Source of the DNA: Bin87 sp965197635
GTDB lineage: Bacteria > Chloroflexota > Dehalococcoidia > Lucifugimonadales > UBA3495
DNA length: 64,000 nt
Reading direction: 5' to 3'
Assembly (NCBI GenBank): GCA_965197635.1
Contig: CBDANN010000005.1
Location: 124,001-188,000, forward strand
Under the pieces are notes generated by a model, which saw only the letters and a program-made list of their open reading frames with translations, made no database searches and was not told where the DNA came from. How positions within the stretch are numbered: position 1 is the first letter of the stretch; the number at the start of each line of letters is the position of its first letter. Made by a program: the position numbers and the translations under genes. This document shows positions 34,794 through 43,867 of the stretch, in pieces.

Positions 34794-34949
34794 TTTTACA
34801 TCGCAAATATCCCAGATCACCGGCCGTTTCATACTTGATTTAAGTAGGAAACGGCCACTTTTATGTCCAGTGGCGTCCAGTGAAATCCGACCCAATCCAC
34901 GTAAACATGGTATATCAATTGGTACACGCACGGTATACTGGAGCGCACC

Positions 34950-36179
34950 ACGACTACCACGAAGCGCAGGCGCGACGCTCTTTCGGCAGCATTCGTCCGG
35001 ACGGTGAAAGAGGTCGGCGCATATTCGGACGGGAACGGCCTGAATCTCCGGGTTGACGAAACCGGGGCCAAACGGTGGTTCCAACGCGTCACCATCAACG
35101 GCAAAAGAAGGAATTAAGAAGGAATTTAGGACTCGGTTCATACCCGTCGGTCTCGTTGGCCGCAGCCCGTAAGGCCACTTGGGGCAATGCGACAATGATC
35201 CGGGAAGGCCGCGACCCCATTGCTGAGAAACGGGAGGAAAAGGCGGCTCGACAACGGCCGCCCACTCCCACATTCGCTGTGGCGTCGGAAATCGTGATCA
35301 AAATGCGCCGGCCAAGCTGGTCTAACGCCAAACACGCCGCCCAATGGACGAGCACACTCACCACATATGCATATCCCAAAATCGGGTCCAAGCTGGTTAC
35401 CGAAATCACCAGCGCGGACATGCTAAGCGTCCTGTCGCCGATATGGATGGAAAAGCCCGAGACGGCAAGTCGGGTACGTCAGCGCATGGAAACGGTTTTT
35501 GATTGGGTCGTCGCACAGGGTTATCGGACCGACAATCCCGCCAGCTCGTTCGATTACCAAGGTATTGCCGAAGACGTCCAACGAACCAAGCGCCACCATC
35601 CGGCGTTGGACTACCGCGAAGTTCCAGCAGCACTGGCAAAAGTCAGGCGGTCCACGGCGGACACGATCACCAGAGTTGGCGTTTGAGTTTCTGGTGTTGA
35701 CGGCGGCGCGGAGCCGCGAAGTCAGGCTTGCGACCTGGGATGAAATCAACTGGCGGGAACGCAAATGGACGGTACCGGCAGAGCGGATGAAAGCGCGTCG
35801 AGAACACCAGGTACCGCTGTCCAGTAGGTCGATTGAGGTGCTGCGGGAGGCAGAAAAGTTGGCCGACGGGTCCTCCGAATTGGTGTTCCCTGGCTTGCGC
35901 GGGAATCCGTTGTCCGACATGGTGTTCACAGCCATGTTGCGGAGGCTCGAGATACCGGCCGTAGCACACGGATCCCGGAGCAGTTTCAAAGATTGGTGCA
36001 TCGAATGCACGGGGGTCAGTTGGGCGGTGAAAGAAGCGGCCTTGGCGCACAACCTGGGTACGTCCACTGAACAGGCATATGCCCGGACCGATTTGTTTGA
36101 ACAACGTCGCAGGTTGATGGACCAATGGGCAGACTTCGTTATTTACGGAAACAAACAAAGGGAAATACCGGGTATCTGA
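34950..36179 (+). pseudogene. Tyrosine recombinase (DUF4102-type phage integrase), frameshifted
   Basis: Three frames together give a complete P4-like integrase. The N-terminal DUF4102 domain reads FVRTVKEVGAYSDGNGLNLR then GAKRWFQRVTINGKRRN up to about 35100. After an 11-base duplication the frame shifts to LGLGSYPSVSLAAARKATWG and the core-binding domain. A second shift near 35670 leads to the catalytic domain (TAARSREVRLATWDEINW with the catalytic Arg, later HGSRSSFKDWC and LAHNLGTSTEQAYARTDLF with the Tyr). The expected start codon position has ACG behind GGAG. It lies next to tRNA-Ser, the typical site for such integrases. Confidence 0.85.
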
Positions 36180-36604
36180 ATCCGTCTGGTTTGCGGGAGT
36201 TGTTCGCCCATATCGCTTACGTAGCATTCGTCCTTTTCTTGCTACTGCCCCACTGTTTGGTATTCAGTGGCGATTGAGTGAACCACGCGGACGGCTTGAC
36301 CGCCAATCTATGGCGGTTGATGACTATACCATTTTGCCGTACCGCCCGAAGGTCCACCGGAGCAAATATCCGAGCAAGAAGCCTGCGCTATCGAACGGCT
36401 CGGCAAGGGACCGCTTTACTGCCGGAAGCCATTACTGCGGACCAAGACGTAGCCCCGTCCCGGTTCGATTTAGCGGAAGGCAGCTTTCGTTGAACTAACC
36501 GGCGTCTCAGGCGGCCTTCACGGCCGTCTTGTCTGAGGTTCAATTCCCTGATTGTTTGAACCCGGAAGCGCTGCGATCTACGCACCGTCAATGGCAGTAT
36601 GGGC
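36180..36604. other. Stretch without recognisable genes
   Basis: No supported coding sequence. It contains a GC-rich hairpin at about 36509-36530 with tRNA-like surroundings that does not fold as a tRNA. Probably decayed island DNA. Confidence 0.45.
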
Positions 36605-37266
36605 ATTATTACCGGTCCGTCTGCTGAATCGTGGCAACGAGCACGCCATGCACCAAAACCGGCGCGACGCGGTCGTCACCGGCTCCCACGTCCGTGCCCC
36701 TGAACTTCCGGTTGGCACTGGGTGTTGACGCGGGTGGGCCGCCTCCGTGCTGATGTTCACGGTGAAGCCGTGCTTTCTCACCAGCTGGAACAGAGTGTAC
36801 AGCCCACGTAAGGGTAAGGGGAACGTCCCAGGGCAGCCCGAAGTTCCCCCATACTTGGTCAACATCCGGCACGTGCGCATCACCTGGATCTTCGCGATAC
36901 CGTCACGGCCTTGCAGCTTGACCAGGTATCCGCCCTCCGGGTGGACATCCCCACCACGTGGACCTGCTGGATCACGGCCAGCGAAACCTTTTCGAGCGTC
37001 GTCGGGGTTCCGCAATCTGCGGAAGTAGCTGCCCTCTCGGGTCTTGGGGATGCGCAAATTCATGGTAACCACTTGGGTATCCCGGGACCGAGCGCGATGG
37101 CCGCTGCGACGGGTAACGCAATTCGGGCTGCGCTCACTGTGCTGGGCACCGACCTGGACAGAACCCGGGCGTCGATGATGACCCCTACAGCATCCTGAGG
37201 GAGCTCGTCGCCCTCCAGGCCGCGCTTGCGTAGCAGTTCCAAAAGGTCCAAGCAGCTCTTGGCCAC
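36605..37266 (-). pseudogene. IS256/Mutator-family transposase remnant
   Basis: Pieces in several minus-strand frames follow the order of an IS256 transposase: LDLLELLRKRGLEGDE, QVGAQHSERSPNCVTRR, GHRARSRDTQVVTMNLRIPK, TREGSYFRRLRNPDDARKGF, HPEGGYLVKLQG, IAKIQVMRTC, LYTLFQLVRKHG and LDVGAGDDRVA. At least three frameshifts separate them and the C-terminal third is absent or unrecognisable. The LRIPKTREGSYF block matches the family consensus, where the related remnant at 9.7 kb runs into the 18-bp array. Confidence 0.72.
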
Positions 37267-37682
37267 TGTCGCCAGCCTTCGTCGGTTTTGCAGTTATTCC
37301 GACGGGGACGGCGCCGCGGCCATCTTATCGCCGCCCAGTTATCGCCGCCCAGTTCGTATGCACCACCCCCTTGGACTCTACCCTTGATTCAGGAGCCGGA
37401 TACAGGCTTGATCAGGCGCAATTTCCTCCAACTGCCCCGGGCGCGGAATCTCCCCCAACTCTCTCCGGCGAGACGAAAACTCCGGGGGCTGTGAGCACGA
37501 TTCGGCTCAGTGGGCAAATGAGAGATCATTTGTCAATAGGAGTATCCCGGGCGGCGAAATTCGCGATTTAGGTAGGGAAGACATCCGCGGCGTGGAGCCG
37601 GATGCAGCGAGATGCACGGACATCGGTACACTAAGGTACACAGGAACCACCGGAGCAAACGTTGTGAGGAAGCCGTCGCGCC
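37267..37682. other. Stretch without recognisable genes
   Basis: Contains a short tandem duplication (TTATCGCCGCCCAG twice, about 37325-37352). No coding sequence is supported. Its last part presumably holds the promoter of the AlpA-like gene. Confidence 0.4.
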
Positions 37683-37946
37683 ATGAACGGTCACAAGGGA
37701 AAACGACAAAATTCGGCTCAGACCGACGATTATCGTCTTCTGCGATTGCCTGAGGTTCTGTATCGGTGTGGGATCTCACGCTACGCACTGTACGAAATGG
37801 TCGCACAGGAGCAATTTCTACCACCCGTTCGTATCGGCGTACAGAGTGTTGGATGGCGAGCTACTGACATCATCGAATGGATCGACAGTCGGCCGCCGGC
37901 GACGGGATTTTCGGGACTCGACACGGACGGGAACCCGAGTAAGTGA
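37683..37946 (+). CDS. AlpA-family phage regulator / excisionase-like protein
   Basis: 87-residue small DNA-binding protein. The core (LLRLPEVLYRCGISRYALYE, LPPVRIGVQSVGWRATDIIE, WIDSRPPA) is the MerR-like helix-turn-helix of the AlpA family: a helix-turn-helix, then PPxRIG...VGW, then EWIxxRP. AlpA proteins activate integrase genes or serve as directionality factors of P4-like integrative elements. It lies about 1.5 kb downstream of the broken integrase and is intact, so it is probably a survivor of the same island. A GAGGAAG sequence lies upstream of the ATG, somewhat distant. Confidence 0.82.
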   Translation: MNGHKGKRQNSAQTDDYRLLRLPEVLYRCGISRYALYEMVAQEQFLPPVRIGVQSVGWRATDIIEWIDSRPPATGFSGLDTDGNPSK

Positions 37947-37979
37947 TGAGACGGAGGCGTCATATGCATGAGTGTAGAA

Positions 37980-38200
37980 ATGGGCAGTCTATACGTTTAC
38001 CCCCGAGCAGCAGGACATTCTGCTCCTTCTCCGGAGATGCCGTGCGGCGGTGTGCCAGATTTGGGGGTCAGGCATGAGGCTGCGGGGGTTAGCAAGGCCA
38101 GCATCGACCACCATCTCCAATGGCTGTACCAGCGCGACTACGTGGGTAGTGTGGACAGGGGATCGACCCAGAACGTCAAGCGCAGCCGCGCTACTGCTTT
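37980..38200 (+). pseudogene. Possible helix-turn-helix protein remnant
   Basis: One frame reads YTFTPEQQDILLLLRRC and a second continues HEAAGVSKASIDHHLQWLYQ RDYVG, which together resemble a winged-helix or replication-initiator DNA-binding domain interrupted by a frameshift near 38070. Neither frame has a good start. This is a weak call based on pattern only. Confidence 0.25.
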
Positions 38201-38560
38201 TTTCGTTCAAAAGAGATCACCGGGGCGATGGCTATTGCCGACAAACCGTTGGATGGGAAACGACCAAGGACAAACGGGTCCGGCGTCTATTGCTTAGCCC
38301 GAATCCACCGATGGGATAGGGCGGTGCGGCATTTGAGAGAGATGAGGGGTCAGGGAACGGGATGGCGAGGACCTGATGCCGATGAAATGGACGATGTGGG
38401 GCGTGGATGCCGTGCCAAGGGGATGTTGATGACCCGTGGTAGCGGCATTGGCAGTGATTTTCAGCGCAGACCGATGGCGGAGACCGTCCGGAGCCCAGCC
38501 TGGCGCGGTTGGGCCAGGCGTGGTGCGTCATCGTAGACAGGTGAAAGGCCGAGGGCGGCG
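38201..38560. other. Stretch without recognisable genes
   Basis: Flank of the IS1380 element; short frames only, none with support. Confidence 0.4.
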
Positions 38561-39886
38561 TCAGGATGGGAGTGGCAGGGCGCGCAGTCTGGCCAGGGCG
38601 CTGCTGAATTGGTTTCGCCAAGGCCAATCCTGTGGCAGATGCAGGGTGATGCGACGGGCTTTGCGGGTGATGCGTCCGGCGAGAGAGAAGAAGCGTCGTC
38701 GGAGGGTCTTGGTGGTGGTCACCGGCTCGCCCAGGCCGATGCGCGTGGTCCAGCGGGCCAGGTTGTGGGCCATGACTTGCACCGCCAGCCAGGCGGCGTT
38801 GGCGGGAAAACGTCCCGATGGCAGGTGGTTGAGCCCCACGCCGTATTTGAGGTCGCGGATGGCGTTCTCGATCTCGGCGTGGCGGCGATGGTCAGCTTCC
38901 AGATACAGGGTGTCGCCTTCTCTATCGGTGATGAAAGCGTGATAGCTGTAGGTGGCGAACAGGGCCAGTTGCGAGCCGGGCGTGGGTTTCACCCGTCGGA
39001 CGATGAGCCGCACCGGTACCGCGTCGGGCTCACTGGCAAAGGGAGTGTAGCTGGTTTCGGCCACATCGGCGCCGCCATCCATCCAATAGGATATGGGCGT
39101 CCAGTCATCTTCAGGTATGGCCTCGATGATGTTCCGCAGGCTCGGGTGCTGGCGTACGGTGATGGAGTAGCGTACCTTCTGGTCGCGACAGGCGGCCACC
39201 ATGTCGTGGGTGTAGAAGCCGCTGTCCGCCCGCACGGTGAGTGGTCCGGTGGCTCCGGCGTAGCGCACTCGGCTCACCGTCTCGCGCAGGAAGTTGGCGG
39301 CGCCGCGGGCGGTGTTGGCCCGACCCTTTCGCAATCGACACATCAGCACCTCGCCGGTACCCTCGGCCACGGCCAGGAGCGGGTGATAGCCCCGCTGGCC
39401 GGTGTAGCCGTGATGGCGCGCGCCCTCCTTGCCCAGACCATAGGTCTCACAGACGGTAGAGTCCAGATCAATGGTCAGCGGATCATCGCCCGGTCCGGCC
39501 CCAGCCGCCCAGGCTCGGGCCAGCGCCTCCCGGCTCACCCGATCCAGCTGCCGCGCGTGGCCCCACCGGAAACTCCGCAGAAACGTGCCCAGCGTGGATG
39601 GCGCCTTCACCGTACAGCCCAGCACCTGCTCGGTCTCGCCAGCGCGCAGCGCGTCGGCGTCGTCAATGCAGTCCCCGCCGGCCAACGCCGATGCCACCAG
39701 CGTCAGCACCTTGTCTCCCGCGTTGGCACGACCTGGCGCATTTCCCAGGTCAACGTGGCGGTCCACCAGCTCTCCCAGCCCCAGATGATGGGCCAGGGTG
39801 ATGGGCAAAAGCAGCCCCGCATTGGCCACCAGTCGGTGATCGTCGAAGGCAACGTGGATGCGGTCGGGGCGCTCAGGTGGTAGCAT
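38561..39886 (-). CDS. IS1380-family transposase (intact)
   Basis: 441-residue DDE transposase of the IS1380 group, the only intact copy here. Catalytic blocks: LTIDLDSTVCETYG (first Asp), LTVRADSGFYTH (second Asp) and HRRHAEIENAIRDLKYG (Glu, with the Arg/Lys spacing of IS4-superfamily enzymes). The start is the ATG at 39886 with GAGGAG about ten bases upstream; a longer frame reaches 39955 without a site. It catalyses cut-and-paste transposition. The remnants at 1321-3549 are relatives. Element ends cannot be fixed exactly, but homology with the other copy extends on the 5' side to about 40008. Confidence 0.92.
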   Translation of the reverse strand: MLPPERPDRIHVAFDDHRLVANAGLLLPITLAHHLGLGELVDRHVDLGNAPGRANAGDKVLTLVASALAGGDCIDDADALRAGETEQVLGCTVKAPSTLGTFLRSFRWGHARQLDRVSREALARAWAAGAGPGDDPLTIDLDSTVCETYGLGKEGARHHGYTGQRGYHPLLAVAEGTGEVLMCRLRKGRANTARGAANFLRETVSRVRYAGATGPLTVRADSGFYTHDMVAACRDQKVRYSITVRQHPSLRNIIEAIPEDDWTPISYWMDGGADVAETSYTPFASEPDAVPVRLIVRRVKPTPGSQLALFATYSYHAFITDREGDTLYLEADHRRHAEIENAIRDLKYGVGLNHLPSGRFPANAAWLAVQVMAHNLARWTTRIGLGEPVTTTKTLRRRFFSLAGRITRKARRITLHLPQDWPWRNQFSSALARLRALPLPS

Positions 39887-40077
39887 CCGTTGGGTGCTCC
39901 TCGTTTCAGGGTGGTTTTCGTTCTCAAAAACCATTATCCCCGAAGCCGGGAGCACTTTCTCATCCCTTCAGCACGCCGACACACTCATCTCCTCGGTGGA
40001 TTGGGGCTTAGTATTACAGCCGCAGATTATGCGATAGGTTGAGTCCATGACCGTTGACGCGAGGGGAGGGGTTGGTT

Positions 40078-40488
40078 ATGGATCAAATCGTACTGGAGCA
40101 GGGCGATGTGCTGGATTGGGTGGAGGGTCTCCAGGCGTTGCACCGGCGTATCGCGGGCCGCTTTGGTCGCCGTGAGCCTCGGCAAAGAGTTTTAGCTTAC
40201 CTGAAGGGGCTGCTGGGGTCGGTGGAACGCAAGAATGGGTGGCAGTTGGCGGAGTATGCTGGGGATACCACGCCCGACGGGGTGCAGCGTTTGCTGGCGA
40301 CGTATCGTTGGGACGCCGCCGGAGTGCGGGACGACTTGCGGGAGTACGTGGCGGAGCATCTGGGAGACCCGGAGGCGGTGCTGGTAGTTGATGAGACTGG
40401 GTTCCTGAAGCAAGGCAGCAAGTCGGTGGGTGCAGGACGAAAGGGGTGTGGCGTTGGGGTCTTTTGCCGGATGGGAAGAGGTGATTGA
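40078..40488 (+). pseudogene. IS701-family transposase N-terminal fragment
   Basis: Begins at an ATG with GGGGAGGGG upstream and encodes the IS701 N-terminus: RFGRREPRQRVLAYLKGLLG, VERKNGWQLAEYAGDTTPDG, VQRLLATYRWDA and VLVVDETGFLKQGSKSVG with the first catalytic Asp. After SVGAG (about 40440) the sequence passes abruptly into a different transposase fragment and stops at 40488. The central part of this family's protein is found as a loose fragment at 1520-1701. It is truncated and non-functional. Confidence 0.82.
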
Positions 40489-40939
40489 TTAAGCCTGGCA
40501 GCGGGGTGCAAGGGAGCCGCTACATTTGGTGAGCGACGGGGATTAGGCCATTGCGGCGGGCATTGCTCTGGTTTACGGACGCGAGGCGCCCCACCAGCTT
40601 GACCACTTTCATCTGCTGAGGGAATATCGGCGGAACCTGGGTCGGGAAGGCTGGCCCGAAGCGCGGCAACCGCTGGCGGCCGAGACTATGGCGGAGGCGC
40701 AACGCCACGGGGTAAGAATAGCAGCGTTGACGGAAGGACGGGCGATGTACTGGTGTCGGAAAGCCCTGGGAGCCGGCCTGCGGCATTTGGAGACCGGACC
40801 GGGAAAGTTCAAAACCGCATCTCGGTTGGAACGACAGAACCGGGAGTACCGGCGGCAAGAAAGAATGGGCACAGTATGGTCGCCACACAACCTGTTGGCG
40901 CTCCTCCAAAATCGAGGACTGATAAACCAAACCACCTAA
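40438..40939 (+). pseudogene. Unassigned DDE transposase, C-terminal fragment with two nonsense codons
   Basis: In one frame reads GSFAGWEEVID-stop-AWQRGA, LHLVSDGD-stop-AIAAGIALVYGRE, HFHLLREYRRNLGREGW, YWCRKALGAGLRHLETG and MGTVWSPHNLLALLQNRGLI with the final NQTT. The SDGD and HFHLLREY blocks look like the second Asp region of a DDE transposase. In-frame TAA and TAG codons show decay. The coding end is followed at once by the terminal sequence shared with 1046-1062, 10080-10096 and 25592-25608. I could not assign the family. Confidence 0.65.
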
Positions 40940-40953
40940 AACGGCACGCTACC
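40937..40953 (+). repeat. Terminal sequence of the unassigned IS
   Basis: TAAAACGGCACGCTACC, directly after the transposase coding end; it defines the IS terminus found at three other places. Confidence 0.7.
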
Positions 40954-41138
40954 AGGCCGGCCACTGCGCTTGCAGCCCTACCCGGCGTATGGTAATTTGA
41001 CTCAATTGACCAATTTCCGGTTACTGGCCTTTCGTATCAAGCTAACCATCAACCCATCAAACCGTCCGAGTTGCAATCTAGCCGCTTTCGCGTCGGCGTC
41101 GATCCGGCGCGAATCTCAACCGGATAAGGAGCGTTGCC

Positions 41139-42191
41139 GTGGTATCGCAGCCGCTGCTCGAAGTAAAAAACCTGCAAACTTATTTCTTTACCTACGAAGG
41201 CGTCGTCAAAGCCGTTGACGACGTCACCTATGAGGTTATGGCCGGCGAAACCCTGGGCCTGGTCGGGGAAAGCGGTTGCGGCAAGAGCGTCAGCGCCCTG
41301 TCCCTGATGCGCCTCATCCCGGATCCTCCCGGCAAAACCGTCGGCGGCGAGGTCCTTTTCGATGGCGAGGACATCCTCCAGATCGACATGGACGATATGC
41401 GTCGCATCCGCGGCGCCAAGATGGCCATGGTCTTCCAGGAGCCGATGACGTCGCTCAACCCGGTGCTGACCCTGGATCGCCAGCTCACCGAAACCATCCA
41501 GTTACATATGGGCAAGTCCCGCGACGAGGCTCGTCGCGACGCGGTTGACCTGCTGGCTCGCGTGGGTATCCCCGACCCCGATCGCCGGATCCGCCAGTAC
41601 CCCCACCAGTTCAGCGGAGGAATGCGCCAGCGCGTCATGATCGCCATGGCCCTCAGCTGCAATCCTCGCCTCATCATCGCCGACGAGCCCACCACCGCCC
41701 TCGACGTGACCATTCAGGCGCAGATCCTGGAGCTGATGAAATCCCTCACCCAGGACTTGGGCGTGGCCCTCATCATCATCACCCACAACTTGGGCGTGGT
41801 CGCCCGCTACGCCGACCGCGTCAACGTGATGTATGCCGGTAAAATCATCGAGCGCGGCTCCGCCTTCGATATCTACACCAATCCGCGCCACCCCTACACC
41901 GTCGGCCTGCTGGACTCCGTGCCCCGGCTTGACCAGCGCCTCACCGACGGGGAGGGCAACGCCGCCAAGCTGGTACCCATCGAAGGCCAGCCCCCCGACC
42001 TGGTGAACCTGCCCGGCGGATGCTCCTTCCGCGCCCGTTGCCGTTTCGCCATTGACAAGTGCGCCACCGAAGCGCCGCCCCTGATGCCCATCGACAACAA
42101 CGGCTCCGGCGAGCCTCACGTCTCCGCCTGCTGGCGCACCGACGTACTCGGCCCCGAGGCCCTGAGCTACGCCATGGGAACCGCCGGCTAG
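41139..42191 (+). CDS. Oligopeptide/dipeptide ABC transporter ATPase, DppD type
   Basis: 350-residue ATP-binding protein. Walker A is GLVGESGCGKS, the Q-loop lies in MVFQEPMTSLNPVLT, the signature is FSGGMRQRVMIAMAL, and Walker B with its Glu is LIIADEPTTALDV. The C-terminal oligopeptide-transporter extension carries CSFRARCRFAIDKC, a Cys pattern that can hold an iron-sulfur cluster in this family. It starts with GTG, preceded by AGGAG. The DppF-type gene follows 103 bases downstream, and the two form the heterodimeric motor for a DppBC permease, most simply those at 26-30 kb, although several binding proteins may share it. Confidence 0.93.
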   Translation: MVSQPLLEVKNLQTYFFTYEGVVKAVDDVTYEVMAGETLGLVGESGCGKSVSALSLMRLIPDPPGKTVGGEVLFDGEDILQIDMDDMRRIRGAKMAMVFQEPMTSLNPVLTLDRQLTETIQLHMGKSRDEARRDAVDLLARVGIPDPDRRIRQYPHQFSGGMRQRVMIAMALSCNPRLIIADEPTTALDVTIQAQILELMKSLTQDLGVALIIITHNLGVVARYADRVNVMYAGKIIERGSAFDIYTNPRHPYTVGLLDSVPRLDQRLTDGEGNAAKLVPIEGQPPDLVNLPGGCSFRARCRFAIDKCATEAPPLMPIDNNGSGEPHVSACWRTDVLGPEALSYAMGTAG

Positions 42192-42294
42192 CGCAACCGC
42201 CGCCGCTGGACTCCGGGACTTTGCCTTCGTCTTTGCGGAAAGCGCGGCGACGCGGCAACCTCATTCTTGTTCTTGAGGGAAAGGGAGTTAGAAA

Positions 42295-43335
42295 ATGACG
42301 ACTGCTGAGATGCCCCAAACCGCCGCCACCGCGTCCGGGGCGGACAATACGCTGTTGAACGTTCACGGCCTGAAGATGTATTTCCCGGTGACTTCGGGGA
42401 TTGTGTTCCAGCGGGCAGTGGCCTACATCAAGGCCGTGGACGACGTGAACTTCACCGTGCGTCGCGGCGAAACCCTCGGACTGGTGGGCGAGTCGGGCTG
42501 CGGCAAGACCACCACCGGACGCTGCATCCTGCGTTTGTATCACCCCACCGACGGCGAAATCTGGTTCGACGGTGTTGACGTTGCCCAGGCGCGTACCAAT
42601 CAGATGCGCGCCATGCGCCGCCAGATGCAGATTATCTTTCAGGACCCCTACAGCTCGCTGAACCCCCGCATGACTGCCGGCAACATCATCGGCGAGCCGC
42701 TGGCCGTGCATGGGCTGGTCAACAACCGCCGCGAGTACCGCGAGCGGGTGGCCGAACTGCTCAACAACGTGGGGCTAAACCCCTACATGGCCGACCGTTT
42801 CCCCCACGAGTTCAGCGGCGGACAGCGTCAGCGCATCGGCGTGGCCCGCGCCCTGTCCGTGGACCCCGCTTTCATCGTGTGTGACGAGCCGGTGTCAGCC
42901 TTGGACGTGTCAATTCAGGCCCAGATCATCAACCTGCTGGAAGACCTGCAGGAACGCTACAACCTGACCTACCTCTTCATCGCCCACGACCTGTCCGTGG
43001 TGCGCCACATTAGCGACCGCGTGGCGGTGATGTATCTGGGGAAGATCGTCGAGATTGCGGACCGGAACGCCATCTACGAAAACCCCCAGCATCCCTACAC
43101 CCGCGCCCTGTTGTCGGCGGTGCCCATCCCCGACCCGGTGCTGGACGCGCAGCGCGAACGGATCATCCTGACCGGCGAGGTGCCCAGCCCGCTGAACCCG
43201 CCCAGCGGCTGCGTGTTCCACCCCCGCTGTCCCATCGTGACCGAGGACTGCAGCCGCGTCAACCCCGAAGCCCGGGAAGTTATGCCTGACCACATCGCCG
43301 CCTGCATCAACGTGCCTGGTTACGGGCCTTACTGA
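42295..43335 (+). CDS. Oligopeptide/dipeptide ABC transporter ATPase, DppF/OppF type
   Basis: 346-residue ATP-binding partner of the preceding protein. It has Walker A GLVGESGCGKTT, Q-loop MQIIFQDPYSSLNPRMT, signature FSGGQRQRIGVARAL, Walker B FIVCDEPVSALDV, H-loop IAHDLSVVRHISD and the C-terminal CVFHPRCPIVTEDCS extension. MYFPVTSGIVFQRAVAYIKAVDDV at its start is typical of the F-type subunit. AAGGGAG precedes the ATG. A strong terminator lies 21 bases after the stop, so the ATPase pair is a separate transcription unit from the permeases. Confidence 0.94.
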   Translation: MTTAEMPQTAATASGADNTLLNVHGLKMYFPVTSGIVFQRAVAYIKAVDDVNFTVRRGETLGLVGESGCGKTTTGRCILRLYHPTDGEIWFDGVDVAQARTNQMRAMRRQMQIIFQDPYSSLNPRMTAGNIIGEPLAVHGLVNNRREYRERVAELLNNVGLNPYMADRFPHEFSGGQRQRIGVARALSVDPAFIVCDEPVSALDVSIQAQIINLLEDLQERYNLTYLFIAHDLSVVRHISDRVAVMYLGKIVEIADRNAIYENPQHPYTRALLSAVPIPDPVLDAQRERIILTGEVPSPLNPPSGCVFHPRCPIVTEDCSRVNPEAREVMPDHIAACINVPGYGPY

Positions 43336-43356
43336 GCTTTTTGAACACCATCTGAC

Positions 43357-43395
43357 AACGGCCCGGAGTGAAATGTTCACTCCGGGCCGTTTAAC
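43357..43395 (+). terminator. Strong intrinsic terminator
   Basis: A perfect 16-bp stem AACGGCCCGGAGTGAA (43357-43372) and its inverse (43376-43391) around a three-base loop, with T residues at the end. It terminates the ATPase operon. Confidence 0.8.
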
Positions 43396-43438
43396 GCTTA
43401 AGATCAAGGCTTCACTATTCAGTGGGAGACACATAACC

Positions 43439-43633
43439 ATGTGGGACAAGATTTTCATTTTGTCGATGGTAGTGTTCTTCGTTGGCATGGTAGTGGTGCT
43501 GACGGGCGAATTCGTCATGCCCAACTGGGAACCGTTTACCACGGTACTCGGAGGTTCGGTGGCCGGGCTCTCGGGGATTGCCGGAGCGGTGTCTGGTATC
43601 GTTTTGGTATTGACGACCGATTTTCGCGCATGA
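43439..43633 (+). CDS. Small membrane protein (two helices)
   Basis: 64 residues, almost entirely hydrophobic: IFILSMVVFFVGMVVVLTGE then PFTTVLGGSVAGLSGIAGAV and SGIVLVLTTD. GGGAGA about ten bases upstream of the ATG supports translation. Its stop is three bases before the next small membrane gene, so they look coupled. No family is recognised. Confidence 0.6.
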   Translation: MWDKIFILSMVVFFVGMVVVLTGEFVMPNWEPFTTVLGGSVAGLSGIAGAVSGIVLVLTTDFRA

Positions 43634-43636
43634 CCG

Positions 43637-43837
43637 ATGGGACTCCTTTCGGTAGCCGCGAAAGCGATACTGGTAACAGTTAGTTTAGTAGTGGCAACGT
43701 TGGGGATAGCCGCTTTGGTGGTAATATTCGCGCACCTCGATAGGGATCCCCTTGACGTTCTGTATGTAATGGCGGCGCTCATCACGGTGCCAGGCGCCGT
43801 CATTGGGTTGATCAGGTGGGTGTGGCGAAGAAGATAA
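43637..43837 (+). CDS. Small membrane protein (two helices)
   Basis: 66 residues with two hydrophobic helices (AILVTVSLVVATLGIAALVV and YVMAALITVPGAVIGLI) and a basic C-terminal RWVWRRR. It begins just after the stop of the preceding small membrane gene. The pair may form a two-component membrane complex; function unknown. Confidence 0.55.
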   Translation: MGLLSVAAKAILVTVSLVVATLGIAALVVIFAHLDRDPLDVLYVMAALITVPGAVIGLIRWVWRRR

Positions 43838-43867
43838 CAAGCTATGTGAACACGCTGAGGAAAACAA

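Noticed and set aside
36500..36560. A tRNA-like sequence
   Set aside because: There is a good hairpin and a GGTTCAATTCC string, but the T-stem does not pair and no acceptor stem can be formed.
38228..38536. A 102-residue plus-strand ORF
   Set aside because: No ribosome binding site, family or neighbourhood support; lies in decayed island DNA.
43630..43683. Alternative start of the second tiny gene at the ATGA overlapping the first stop
   Set aside because: That frame ends after 17 codons, while the ATG at 43637 opens a 66-codon membrane protein.
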